NCBI RefSeq assembly: GCF_001748245.1
Contig: NZ_BDFO01000001.1
Location: forward strand, 1,039,345-1,103,344
DNA from: Oligoflexus tunisiensis
GTDB taxonomy: Bacteria; Bdellovibrionota_B; Oligoflexia; Oligoflexales; Oligoflexaceae
Direction of reading: 5' to 3'
DNA length: 64,000 bases
In this document: one piece after another, positions 26,347 through 35,016 of the stretch
How the letters are laid out: every line of letters begins with the position of its first letter
Position numbering within the stretch: position 1 is the stretch's first letter
Program-made: the position numbers and the translations under genes
Notes under the pieces: model-generated
Seen by the model: only the letters and a program-made list of their open reading frames with translations
The model's database searches: none
What the model was told of the DNA's origin: nothing

Positions 26347-28161
26347 ATGGGCGTTTTGATCGGCTGTCAAAACCTTGCGAAATCGATGAGTCACAAGATT
26401 CTGTTTCAGGATCTCAACCTCGCGATCGAGGACGGTGAAAAACTGGGCATCATTGGCCCCAACGGAGCCGGCAAATCCACCTTTCTGAAAATTCTCAAAG
26501 GCCTGGAAGTGCCTGACAGCGGCACCATCGCGGCCCGCAAAGGTCTGCGGCTTGCTTTCATTACTCAGGAACCGCAATTTCCCACGGAAAAAAACCTCGA
26601 GGAGGTTCTGACCGCAGCGGGCGAAAATGAGGGTCTGGATCATGCCACGGCCTTGATTGAGGCGCACAAACTCTTGAGCCGCCTTGGCTTTCCCGATCCC
26701 ATGCAAATCGTGGGAACGCTGTCGGGAGGCTGGCGCAAACGCCTGGCCATCGCCGAGGCTCTGATCAGCAATCCCGACCTTGTGCTCTTCGATGAGCCCA
26801 CCAACCATCTGGATTTGCGTTCGGTGATCTGGCTCGAGGAGTTTCTCAGACAGGCAAGTTTTGCCTGGGTGCTCGTCAGTCACGATCGTTTCTTTCTGGA
26901 TCGCACGGCCCAAAGAATCATGGAAATTCATCCAGCCTATCCCGGCCGCTGGCATGTTGAGGATGGCGGTTACTCCTCCTTCATCGAAAAGAAGGAAGCC
27001 TATCTCTATGACCTGCAGGTGAAGGAAGCCTCGCTCGCCAATAAACTGCGGCGGGAAGAGGAATGGCTCGTCCGTCAGCCCAAGGCCCGTGGCACCAAGG
27101 CCCGCTATCGCATCGATGAAGCGATGCGCATGAAGGGCGAGATGCAGGACCTGAAACAGCGCCTCAATACGAGCAGCGCCAATCTTGATTTTCAAGCGTC
27201 CGGCCGCAAGAGCAAACAGCTTATGCAGCTGAAAAGCATCAGCAAGCGTTACGGTGATCGTGTTCTCTTTCAAAATCTCGACTGCGTTCTGGCGCCTGGC
27301 ATGACGCTCGGCATCCTCGGTGATAACGGAACCGGCAAGTCAACTCTTCTGAAAATCATGGGCGGCATCGAGCCACCCACAGAGGGCAGCATCCAGGCCA
27401 TTCAGAATTTGGAGATCGTGTACTTCGATCAGGCCAAGGAGCAACTGCAGCCCGACTGGACTTTGAAGCGCGCCCTTTCCGATGGTCATGAGGCGGTGAT
27501 CTTCCGCGATCGTTCCGTGCATGTAGCCTCATGGGCCCGTCGCTTTCAATTTCAAGCGGAGCAGTTGGATACGCCGGTCTCCTTTCTTTCGGGTGGAGAG
27601 AAGGCCCGGGTGATGATTTCGCGCCTCATGCAGCGCAAGGCGGATGTTTTGCTTCTGGATGAGCCGAACAACGATCTGGATATCGATACCCTGGAAATTC
27701 TGGAGGACAGCCTTGAGGATTTCCCGGGTGCCATCGTTCTCGTTTCGCATGACCGCTATCTTCTCGATCGTCTTTGCACGCATTTCCTTGGGCTGGGACC
27801 AGGAGGCAGGATCACGGCCTACGCGGATTACGAACAATGGGAACGCAGCCTTCTGGATGAGGGACGTGCTCAGAAAAAGGACAAGGCCGGAGCCAGCACC
27901 TCAGCTGCCGCCAAACCCAAGCCCGGCCGGGCGGTGAAGTTGTCCTATAATGAGCAGCGTGAATATGAGAAAATGGAGGAATCCATTTTGCACGCGGAAG
28001 AGGAACTGTCCGCGGCTCAGGCTGCCGTCGAGGATCCCTCGATCGCGTCGCAAACGCAAAAGCTCATGGCGGCCAGTGAAAGGCTGCAAAAAGCGCAGGA
28101 AACGGTCGATCGGCTTTATGCACGATGGACCGAACTGGAATCCAAGGTGCAGGGCGGTTGA
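26347..28161 (+). CDS. ABC-F family ATPase, Uup type
   Basis: 604 residues. The start at 26347 follows AAGGAG. Two complete nucleotide-binding domains are present: Walker A GPNGAGKST, signature LSGGWRKRL and FDEPTNHLDL in the first, then GDNGTGKST, LSGGEKARV and LLDEPNNDLDIDTLEIL in the second. There are no membrane segments. A C-terminal coiled coil covers about 525-604 (EEELSAAQAAVEDP and RLQKAQETVDRL), as in Uup. ABC-F proteins act on ribosomes. The Uup branch also binds DNA and affects transposon excision in E. coli. Confidence 0.93.
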   Translation: MGVLIGCQNLAKSMSHKILFQDLNLAIEDGEKLGIIGPNGAGKSTFLKILKGLEVPDSGTIAARKGLRLAFITQEPQFPTEKNLEEVLTAAGENEGLDHATALIEAHKLLSRLGFPDPMQIVGTLSGGWRKRLAIAEALISNPDLVLFDEPTNHLDLRSVIWLEEFLRQASFAWVLVSHDRFFLDRTAQRIMEIHPAYPGRWHVEDGGYSSFIEKKEAYLYDLQVKEASLANKLRREEEWLVRQPKARGTKARYRIDEAMRMKGEMQDLKQRLNTSSANLDFQASGRKSKQLMQLKSISKRYGDRVLFQNLDCVLAPGMTLGILGDNGTGKSTLLKIMGGIEPPTEGSIQAIQNLEIVYFDQAKEQLQPDWTLKRALSDGHEAVIFRDRSVHVASWARRFQFQAEQLDTPVSFLSGGEKARVMISRLMQRKADVLLLDEPNNDLDIDTLEILEDSLEDFPGAIVLVSHDRYLLDRLCTHFLGLGPGGRITAYADYEQWERSLLDEGRAQKKDKAGASTSAAAKPKPGRAVKLSYNEQREYEKMEESILHAEEELSAAQAAVEDPSIASQTQKLMAASERLQKAQETVDRLYARWTELESKVQGG

Positions 28162-28171
28162 TTTGAAAAAA

Positions 28172-28477
28172 ATGGCCCTCTTCATTCTGCTGCTCCTTAG
28201 CCTCAGCTGGATCTCGAGTCTGGCCGAGGGGCTGCTTTGTGATGAGAAGGCGCATGAGCCGGTTGCTCTGGTCGATCCCTCGTCTTCCACGGATAAGGAT
28301 GTTCACCCATGCCATGCCGAATCCTGCCACTTTGGGCATTGTGGACATTTGCATGCGCGATGGCAGGCCAGTCCCATGGAAGAGCCTGACAGCCATCATC
28401 ACAGAAATATCACGCCCTATTCCTTTATTGTGAGGAGTGGGCCGCGCTTTTTACCCATGCGTCCTCCTCTCGCCTGA
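28172..28477 (+). CDS. Small His/Cys-rich periplasmic protein, CzcI-like
   Basis: 101 residues from the ATG at 28172 (or 104 from the TTG at 28163, which has a better-placed GGGCGG). A hydrophobic signal peptide is followed by a cluster of putative metal ligands (HPCHAESCHFGHCGHLH) and a later SHHHR. The layout resembles CzcI-family proteins that precede czcCBA cation-efflux genes, and it lies 70 bases upstream of czcC. The role is probably zinc, cobalt or cadmium sensing or buffering, by context only. Confidence 0.65.
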   Translation: MALFILLLLSLSWISSLAEGLLCDEKAHEPVALVDPSSSTDKDVHPCHAESCHFGHCGHLHARWQASPMEEPDSHHHRNITPYSFIVRSGPRFLPMRPPLA

Positions 28478-28547
28478 TCCTTCCCACAATCTGATAAGAT
28501 TTCCACAGCCTCGTGGCTGCCCCCATCCCTTATTTTTCGAGTATGGA

Positions 28548-29768
28548 ATGAGACATTTATTTCTCATGACTTTGACCTTGTCATTGCCCTGGCCTCTTTT
28601 TGGGGCTGAAACCTGCCTTTGGTCCAAATGGTCCGGAGTCGCGGCCGCGGTGCTGCGTTCCGCTCCCGAATGGGCCGCTCTGCAGAAAAAGCAGGATCTG
28701 AATCGAACCCAAATCGAAGCGGCGGCGCTGGGACCTCAGGCCCGGGCCGAAGCGCAGTATCTGGCCGGAACCCCTTTGCGTCGGGAAGGGGAGGCCGAAA
28801 TCCGCTATGAATGGACCCTGGAACGCGGCGGCAAACAGGAGGCACGGCAGCGCCTGGCCACCACCCAGCTGGCCCTTTCCGTGGCAGGGCTGGAGAGTCG
28901 TAAAACTGAACTCCTGCGTGATCTGGCGATTACCGCCGATCGCTGGCAGCAGATTGAACATGAACAGGAAATCCTGAAGGAAACTGTCACCACCTACCGG
29001 GCCCTGATTCGTCAGCTCAGTGCCCAGGCTGCGCTTTCGCCTGAGCAGGATGTCACGCTCGCTGTTTTTCGCCTGGCTCATGATGAAACGCTTTTGAAAT
29101 CAGGACAGCTGGAGGTCGAACAGGACGGAGTGCGCAGTCAGCTCGCTTATCTGACCGGTTGCACCAACGTCACACTTCCGAAGGAATCGCCCCAGGAGCG
29201 CAGTCAATGGCCGGAATTTCCGGAGGAGATGCAGGGACAGCGTGCGGCCTGGAAACGTCAACAGGAAGCGCACAAGGCTCATGCTCTGGCGCTCCTCGAT
29301 CAGGAAAAGGCTCAGTCGTTTTCTGATGTGTCCATCGCTCCCGTGGCACGCTTGAGCCTTGAAGATGGAAGCGGCAAACCCGCCTTTGGTCTGGCTGCCA
29401 GCCTTCCCATCGGTGCCTCCCAACAGAAGGCCACGCTGGAGGTGGCCCAGGCCGCCTTTGCTCTGGCCGAAGCGGAAACGGGACTGGATGCGAAAAAACG
29501 CAACGCGGACTATGTGCGCTGGCTTCATCAGTACCGAAGTGCGGTGAAGGTTTTGCGGCAGGGTTTTGCGGAGACCGCGGTCCAGGACAAGCATGAAAAA
29601 ATGGAAAAACTTTTTCTGGCCGGGCGCGTGAACGCGTCGCTCATCATTGAAGCGCATCGGCAGATGTATGAGCATCTGGTGTCCCGTCATCAGATCGAAT
29701 GGAAGGCGATGGAGGCCTATTGGAATCTCCGTTATCTCACGGGTCAGATTCAGGAGGGGGATTTGTGA
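28548..29768 (+). CDS. czcC: CzcC-like outer-membrane efflux protein
   Basis: 406 residues with the start at 28548. The signal peptide ends at PLFGAE. The body is almost entirely long helices with internal symmetry (AEIRYEWTLERGGKQEARQR in the first half, and AFGLAASLPIGASQQKATLE in the second), as in TolC/OEP family channels. Its lengths and loops match CzcC rather than TolC. It supplies the outer-membrane duct of a tripartite metal pump. It overlaps the next gene by one base (TGATG). Confidence 0.88.
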   Translation: MRHLFLMTLTLSLPWPLFGAETCLWSKWSGVAAAVLRSAPEWAALQKKQDLNRTQIEAAALGPQARAEAQYLAGTPLRREGEAEIRYEWTLERGGKQEARQRLATTQLALSVAGLESRKTELLRDLAITADRWQQIEHEQEILKETVTTYRALIRQLSAQAALSPEQDVTLAVFRLAHDETLLKSGQLEVEQDGVRSQLAYLTGCTNVTLPKESPQERSQWPEFPEEMQGQRAAWKRQQEAHKAHALALLDQEKAQSFSDVSIAPVARLSLEDGSGKPAFGLAASLPIGASQQKATLEVAQAAFALAEAETGLDAKKRNADYVRWLHQYRSAVKVLRQGFAETAVQDKHEKMEKLFLAGRVNASLIIEAHRQMYEHLVSRHQIEWKAMEAYWNLRYLTGQIQEGDL

Positions 29769-30205
29769 TGAAAACTCCTATTTTTCTTCTTCTCATCTGC
29801 AGTTTTGCTCCCCTTGTTTTCGCCCATGGGGATGAAGGTGCAGGTCCTTCGCGGGTTGGCCCGGATCAGGGTATTCTGAAGTTCGATGAACATGAAGGCT
29901 TTGTTCTGCGCCCCAGTGCCGAGGAGAACTTTGCCATTCAAAAGTCCCGGCTCAAGGCAGGTCCGATCTGGACCATTCCGGTCTCGGCTCTGGTGTACTC
30001 CGGTCTGGAAGTCCAGGTGATGCGACAGCGTGAAGGCTCCTGGCAATCAGTGGATGTTGAGATTGTTCGCAAGACCAAAGTTAGCGCCGAAATCCGGAGC
30101 GCGGGTCTGGCTGCCGGTGATGAACTGGCCATCCAGGGGATCGGCTTTTTGAAAATCATCGAACAGAGCCTTATGGGTCCCGCCGCCGACCATCACGATC
30201 ACTGA
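29768..30205 (+). CDS. Very short CzcB-like periplasmic adaptor
   Basis: 145 residues. The signal peptide ends VFAHG. Residues about 58-130 match only the C-terminal membrane-proximal part of CzcB/CusB adaptors (TIPVSALVYSGLEVQVM, the middle VEIVRKTKV, and the closing SAGLAAGDELAIQGIGFL). The lipoyl (barrel-sandwich) and alpha-hairpin domains that normally span the periplasm are absent. The tail DHHDH may bind metal. It sits between czcC and czcA exactly where a 400-residue adaptor is expected, with no frameshift remnants visible. Confidence 0.75.
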   Translation: MKTPIFLLLICSFAPLVFAHGDEGAGPSRVGPDQGILKFDEHEGFVLRPSAEENFAIQKSRLKAGPIWTIPVSALVYSGLEVQVMRQREGSWQSVDVEIVRKTKVSAEIRSAGLAAGDELAIQGIGFLKIIEQSLMGPAADHHDH

Positions 30206-30217
30206 CAAGGATGCTTC

Positions 30218-33200
30218 ATGCTCAATCGCATCATACATTTTGCCGTTTTTCATAGGGTTTTGACCCTGTTTTTGACGCTTCTTCTGGTGACGTGTGGACT
30301 GGTCTTTGGCTTTCGTCTTCTGCCCATCGACGCGGTTCCTGATATCACCAACAACCAGGTGCAGATCAACACCACCATCACCGGACTCGCACCGGAGGAA
30401 ATTGAACGCAGCATTACCTTTCCCGTCGAATCCTCCATGCGCGGCCTTCCCCAGGTCGACAGCGTGCGTTCCATCACGCGCTTCGGTCTTTCGCAGATCA
30501 CCGTGATTTTTGAAGACGGCGTGGATGTCTATCGGGCCCGGCAGATGGTTTCCGAACGCTTGCAGAATGTTTTGAGCGACCTGCCGACCGGAGCCACCAC
30601 ACGCCTGGGTCCCATCTCCACGGGACTTGGTGAGATCTATCAGTACACGCTTGATTACAAGAATGTGGCCCAGGATCCCGAGGCCCGCTTTCAGCAACTC
30701 ATTCAGCTGCGCACCTACCAGGACTGGACCATCAAGCCGCGCCTTCTGACGGTCAAGGGGGTGGCTGAAGTCAATACCACGGGCGGTTATGAAAAGCAGT
30801 ATCAGGTCGAACCCGATCGCGAGAAAATGCAGGCCTATGGCATTCATTTTTCGGATCTGAAGGAGGCCCTGGAAGGCTCCAACCGTAATGTGGGCGGCGG
30901 TCAAATTCAGCAGACGGCGGAACAATTTCTGGTGCAAGGCATCGGCCTTTTCAAAAGCCCTGAGGAAATCAAACTCGTTCCCGTGAAACAGCTGGAATCC
31001 CTGCGTGTGGTACGGCTCGGTGAAGTGGCCGCTGTCACCCTCGGGCGTGAGCAAAGAACCGGTGCCGCCACGATGAACGGCGAAGAGGTCGTGCTCGGCA
31101 CGGTGATGATGCTGATGGGCGATAACAGCCGTGCCGTGGCCAAGGCCATCGATGCCCGGATTGAAGAGATCCGTCGCACGCTGCCGCCTGACCTGGTTCT
31201 GGCGACAGTGTATGATCGCTCGGAACTTGTCGATCACACGATCCAGACGGTGCAGCATAACCTGCTCTTCGGTGCCCTGCTCGTGACCCTGGTGCTCTTT
31301 GCCCTGCTCGGCAATATGCGGGCAGCTTTAATCACCGCCTTGACCATACCCTTCACCCTGAGTCTCACCTTTCTTCTGATGCGTCCTCTGGGACTTTCCG
31401 GCAACCTCATGAGTCTCGGGGCCCTCGACTTCGGCATGATCGTCGACGGGACGGTCATTGTCCTCGATAATTGTGTGCGAATGATTCAGAGCCGGGCCCA
31501 AAATCTTGGTCGCGGGCTCACATCGCTCGAAAAAAAGCAGGCCATCCATGATGCAACCGTGGAGATTCGCAAGGCCGCCGGTTTTGGCGAGCTCATCATT
31601 GTGGTCGTATTTTTGCCGATCTTTGCCCTGGTGGGGGTGGAAGGCAAAATGTTCAAGCCCATGGCGACCGCATTTTCGATTGCCGTGCTCGGTGCACTTT
31701 TGCTGTCGTTTACCACCGTGCCGGCGCTGGCGAGTTTTGTGCTGAGTGGCAAGGGTCAGAGTCGCGAACCCTGGTTGATGCGGATTCTCACCCGCATCTA
31801 TGAACCCATCCTGCATCTGTCCTTTCGCTTCCGCCTGGTCTTTATCACCGGAGCCCTGCTGGCCATCGCGGTCTCACTCCTTCTCTTCAGCCGCATGGGA
31901 GCTGTGTTCCTGCCGCAACTGGGGGAAGGATCCTATGCGTTTCACATGATCCGACCTGTGAATATCAGCCTGGATCAGTCGATTGCCTTTCAAAAAACGG
32001 CCGAGCGGGTCCTGCGCGATGTGCCCGAGGTTCAGCATGTGTTTTCGCGCATTGGAACCAGTGAAGTGGCCACCGATCCGATGGGCGTGAACGTCTCGGA
32101 CACCTATATCATGCTGAAGGACCAGGCGACCTGGCCCTTGCATGAAGGGCGGAAGCACAACTTTGAATCCCTGGCCCAGCATATTGTGGAACTTTTGGAG
32201 CGGGAGGTGCCAGGACAGAATTATCTGGCATCGCAACCGATCCAGATGCGTTTCAACGAACTCATGGAAGGGACCCGTGCGGATGTGGCCATCAAGGTCT
32301 TTGGCAATGACCTCGACAAAAATCTGGACACGGCGCGGGAAATTCGCGAGATCGTGGAGGCCATTCCCGGCGCCGGGGATGTGGAGCTGGATCTGGCGGG
32401 AACGTCCCCAGTGCTCAAGATTGAGCCGAAGCCCGAAGCCCTGATTCGCTTCGGCACCTCGGTGGCGGAGGTTTTTGAAACCGTCGCCGCCGCCCTGGGG
32501 GGTGAGGAGGCCGGTTTTATCCACGAAAATGAGCAGAAGGTGCCCATTTTCATTCGCCTCGGTGAAGCCGAACGCTCCGACCTGGATGTGATCCGCTCGC
32601 TGCCCGTGGGGATCAGCCATGGCATCTCCACCAGACTCGATCATCTGGCCGATCTTGAATTCGCGGATACGTTTGGTTCGATCAATCGGGAAAACGGCAT
32701 GCGTCGCGCGGCCGTTCTGGTGAACCTGCGCGGCCGTGATACGGAAAGCTTTGTGCAGGAGGCTCAGGCGCGCATCGCGGAAAAAATCCAATTGCCGGAG
32801 AACAGTTTTATCGAATGGGGCGGCAATTTTCAGAATCTTCAGGAGGCCCGGCTGCGACTTTTGATTTTGACACCGCTCGCGCTCTGCCTGGTCTTCTTCA
32901 TGGTGTATGCGGCCTTTGGCAATGCCTGGGAAACGCTGCTGATCTTTATCGGCATTCCGTTGGCCTGGGTCGGTGGAATTTTGAATCTTTGGCTCAATGA
33001 TCTGCCTTTCTCCATTTCGGCGGGTGTGGGTTTCATTGCGCTGTCCGGTATCGCTGTGCTGAATGGGGTGGTGCTCATCGGTTTCTACAACACGCGCAAG
33101 GCGCAGGGTGAAAACGGAGTTCCCATGATCATGCAGGCCACCGTCGCCCGTCTGCGGCCGGTGGTGATGACGGCGCTCGTCGCCATTTTTGGTTTTCTGC

Positions 33201-33364
33201 CGATGATGTTTTCGAAAGGCATGGGCGCCGAAGTGCAAAAGCCATTGGCCACTGTTGTCACCGGTGGTGTCCTGTCGGCGACAGTTTTAACGCTGTTTAT
33301 TCTGCCGATGCTCTTTTCCCTGATTGAAAAGCGCGTGCGGAACTTTCGCGTGACCGCGCATTGA
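30218..33364 (+). CDS. czcA: CzcA-like heavy-metal RND transporter
   Basis: 1048 residues, the normal length, with 12 membrane segments and two large periplasmic loops. The N-terminus (PIDAVPDITNNQVQI) and the TM4 relay GALDFGMIVDGTVIVLDN identify the heavy-metal (HME) RND subfamily. D404 and D410 match CzcA D402 and D408, while the CzcA E415 position holds D417. It exports divalent cations driven by protons. It follows the short adaptor gene by 12 bases. Confidence 0.95.
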   Translation: MLNRIIHFAVFHRVLTLFLTLLLVTCGLVFGFRLLPIDAVPDITNNQVQINTTITGLAPEEIERSITFPVESSMRGLPQVDSVRSITRFGLSQITVIFEDGVDVYRARQMVSERLQNVLSDLPTGATTRLGPISTGLGEIYQYTLDYKNVAQDPEARFQQLIQLRTYQDWTIKPRLLTVKGVAEVNTTGGYEKQYQVEPDREKMQAYGIHFSDLKEALEGSNRNVGGGQIQQTAEQFLVQGIGLFKSPEEIKLVPVKQLESLRVVRLGEVAAVTLGREQRTGAATMNGEEVVLGTVMMLMGDNSRAVAKAIDARIEEIRRTLPPDLVLATVYDRSELVDHTIQTVQHNLLFGALLVTLVLFALLGNMRAALITALTIPFTLSLTFLLMRPLGLSGNLMSLGALDFGMIVDGTVIVLDNCVRMIQSRAQNLGRGLTSLEKKQAIHDATVEIRKAAGFGELIIVVVFLPIFALVGVEGKMFKPMATAFSIAVLGALLLSFTTVPALASFVLSGKGQSREPWLMRILTRIYEPILHLSFRFRLVFITGALLAIAVSLLLFSRMGAVFLPQLGEGSYAFHMIRPVNISLDQSIAFQKTAERVLRDVPEVQHVFSRIGTSEVATDPMGVNVSDTYIMLKDQATWPLHEGRKHNFESLAQHIVELLEREVPGQNYLASQPIQMRFNELMEGTRADVAIKVFGNDLDKNLDTAREIREIVEAIPGAGDVELDLAGTSPVLKIEPKPEALIRFGTSVAEVFETVAAALGGEEAGFIHENEQKVPIFIRLGEAERSDLDVIRSLPVGISHGISTRLDHLADLEFADTFGSINRENGMRRAAVLVNLRGRDTESFVQEAQARIAEKIQLPENSFIEWGGNFQNLQEARLRLLILTPLALCLVFFMVYAAFGNAWETLLIFIGIPLAWVGGILNLWLNDLPFSISAGVGFIALSGIAVLNGVVLIGFYNTRKAQGENGVPMIMQATVARLRPVVMTALVAIFGFLPMMFSKGMGAEVQKPLATVVTGGVLSATVLTLFILPMLFSLIEKRVRNFRVTAH

Positions 33365-33375
33365 CCCCACGTTGA

Positions 33376-33419
33376 GCGAACCCTTATCATAGGGGGATGT
33401 CCTATTATCAAGGGTTCGC
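33376..33419 (+). promoter_or_regulatory. Hairpin that covers the ribosome site of the next gene
   Basis: The outer arms GCGAACCCTT (33376-33385) and AAGGGTTCGC (33410-33419) pair perfectly. A 3x4 internal loop and a 5 bp inner stem (ATAGG with CCTAT) follow, capped by a seven-base loop. The Shine-Dalgarno AAGGG at 33410-33414 lies inside the 3' arm, eight bases from the ATG at 33423. There is no U-tract, so translational control is more likely than simple termination of czcA. Confidence 0.6.
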
Positions 33420-33422
33420 ATT

Positions 33423-34256
33423 ATGAAGAAACAGCTCGTTTCGCTGGCCTTTCTTGCGCTTTTCGCTGTCTCCTGCCAAACGAGTTACAGCGCGCGTCCC
33501 CATCCGACGCCTGCTGGCCCTTCGCCTGAGCAGGAACTTTGGAACGATTATGTGAAGGAAACCGTCGCTTCGCATTCCATCCCTTCGGAATGCCAGCCGC
33601 GTCGCGTGCAGGCTGATCCTACGGTGGGACGCCGCGGCCTTCTGATGTTTTTTCATGGCTTCAACGCCTGCCCGCAGGAATTCGCGACACTCAGTGAACG
33701 TCTTGCCAAGGCAGGCTTTGATGTGTATCTGCCGCTGCTTCCCGAGTCTTCGCACAGGACACTGGATCGGCCGGAGCTTCGTTACAAAAAATTCATCACC
33801 ACCATGAACGAAATCGCACGCCGCGCGCCGCGTGGGGACAAGGTGCTGGCCGGACTTTCCGGTGGCGGCTCGCTGGCCACCGAGGCTGCCCTTGTCGGGC
33901 CGGGCGTCTGGGACCGGCTTTTGATCTTTGCACCGCGTGCAACGGAATCGCTGGACGCGATCGCAAGGATTCGCGTGCCCATGCAATTCGTGGGCGTCCT
34001 TCATGAAGCCACGGTCGATGCCGACGCCATCCAAAGCGCGGTGGAAAAGGCAAGGAACGCCCGCCTCTGTTTTTATCCGGAAGGCGTTCCCCATGCCATG
34101 CTCCAGCCGGAGTCCGCTGCATCAGGTGAAGACGCCTACTGGCTGCCAGCGCTGGAGCAGGATGCCCTCAGTTTTATCACCAGCGCACGCTGGTTTTTAA
34201 CGAATCAGATCAGGCCGGATAAGAAGGGTTGGCCCATCTGCCGTTATATTTTGTGA
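33423..34256 (+). CDS. Alpha/beta hydrolase lipoprotein
   Basis: 277 residues. The N-terminus is a lipoprotein-type signal with FAVSC, although the -3 residue is Ala rather than the usual Leu. The alpha/beta hydrolase features are the oxyanion segment LLMFFHGFNAC, the nucleophile elbow GLSGGGS, and a late His in EGVPHAM. The acid is likely the Asp/Glu of the DAD segment near residue 200. It probably acts as a periplasmic or surface esterase. It follows czcA after a 58-base gap that forms a hairpin. Confidence 0.85.
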   Translation: MKKQLVSLAFLALFAVSCQTSYSARPHPTPAGPSPEQELWNDYVKETVASHSIPSECQPRRVQADPTVGRRGLLMFFHGFNACPQEFATLSERLAKAGFDVYLPLLPESSHRTLDRPELRYKKFITTMNEIARRAPRGDKVLAGLSGGGSLATEAALVGPGVWDRLLIFAPRATESLDAIARIRVPMQFVGVLHEATVDADAIQSAVEKARNARLCFYPEGVPHAMLQPESAASGEDAYWLPALEQDALSFITSARWFLTNQIRPDKKGWPICRYIL

Positions 34257-34332
34257 GCGCAAAAATCATGGATAGCCCCTTGTCAAAGCCCCCTGATCCC
34301 GTCATGCTGCAGACATCATGGGGGAACCTTGT

Positions 34333-34893
34333 ATGGCGTTCTTCGCAATTCCCATCCCTGTTGATCTGAAGGCGCAACTCGCCGCGGATCTGGCCCCTTT
34401 ACGCAAGGAATGGCCATCCGTGCAGTGGGTCCATCCCGAGGATTTCCATCTGACCCTGCGTTTTATCGGGGGCCTGCAGCACGAAGCCATGACCCGACTG
34501 CTGGCAGCGGTCCAGGACTGGAGCCTGCCCTTCACGCCGTTTTCCCTGGAGTTGCAGGGTGTCCGAACTTTTCCGCCGCACCGGGATCGCGGCGTGCTGT
34601 GGATTGATCTGGAGACCATGTGGCCCGAGCTGATCGACCTGCAACAGAGTCTCGAGGAGCAGGTGCAGGGGCTGGGCTTTGAACCGGAACGCCGGGCCTT
34701 TACGCCTCATCTGACCATTGCCCGCTTCAAACGAGGGGATGCCGATGCGCTGATGGAGGCGCTCACACCCTTGACGGAACGCGCCTGGGGTCGCTTCACC
34801 TGTGAAGAGTATGTCCTCATGAAGCGGCGTTCTGGCGCCAGGGATCATGCGCCTGGGCCTTTGTACGAGGTCCTGACCCGATTTACGGTATAG
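34333..34893 (+). CDS. thpR: RNA 2',3'-cyclic phosphodiesterase
   Basis: 186 residues. The start at 34333 follows GGGGGAA; a start at 34318 would lack a ribosome site. The two 2H-family motifs are HLTLRF and HLTIARF, separated by about 85 residues, which is the ThpR/LigT layout. It hydrolyses 2',3'-cyclic phosphates or joins half-tRNAs in vitro. The neighbouring phosphofructokinase is 123 bases downstream. Confidence 0.92.
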   Translation: MAFFAIPIPVDLKAQLAADLAPLRKEWPSVQWVHPEDFHLTLRFIGGLQHEAMTRLLAAVQDWSLPFTPFSLELQGVRTFPPHRDRGVLWIDLETMWPELIDLQQSLEEQVQGLGFEPERRAFTPHLTIARFKRGDADALMEALTPLTERAWGRFTCEEYVLMKRRSGARDHAPGPLYEVLTRFTV

Positions 34894-35016
34894 TCGTTCG
34901 CTGAAGCTTCATCGGTGTAGGCATTGCCGCTAAAGCTGTTGAGAGGAAAGTCTGGAAGGATTACAACGGGGAGTGTAAAAGATTGGTTCCCCGGAACTCG
35001 CTTGTGCGGAGAAAGT

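Noticed and set aside
34966..34985. A GAGAGGAAAGTCTGG stretch upstream of pfkA resembling the RNase P RNA core
   Set aside because: The gap is only 123 bases, far too short for RNase P RNA, and the partner conserved region is absent.
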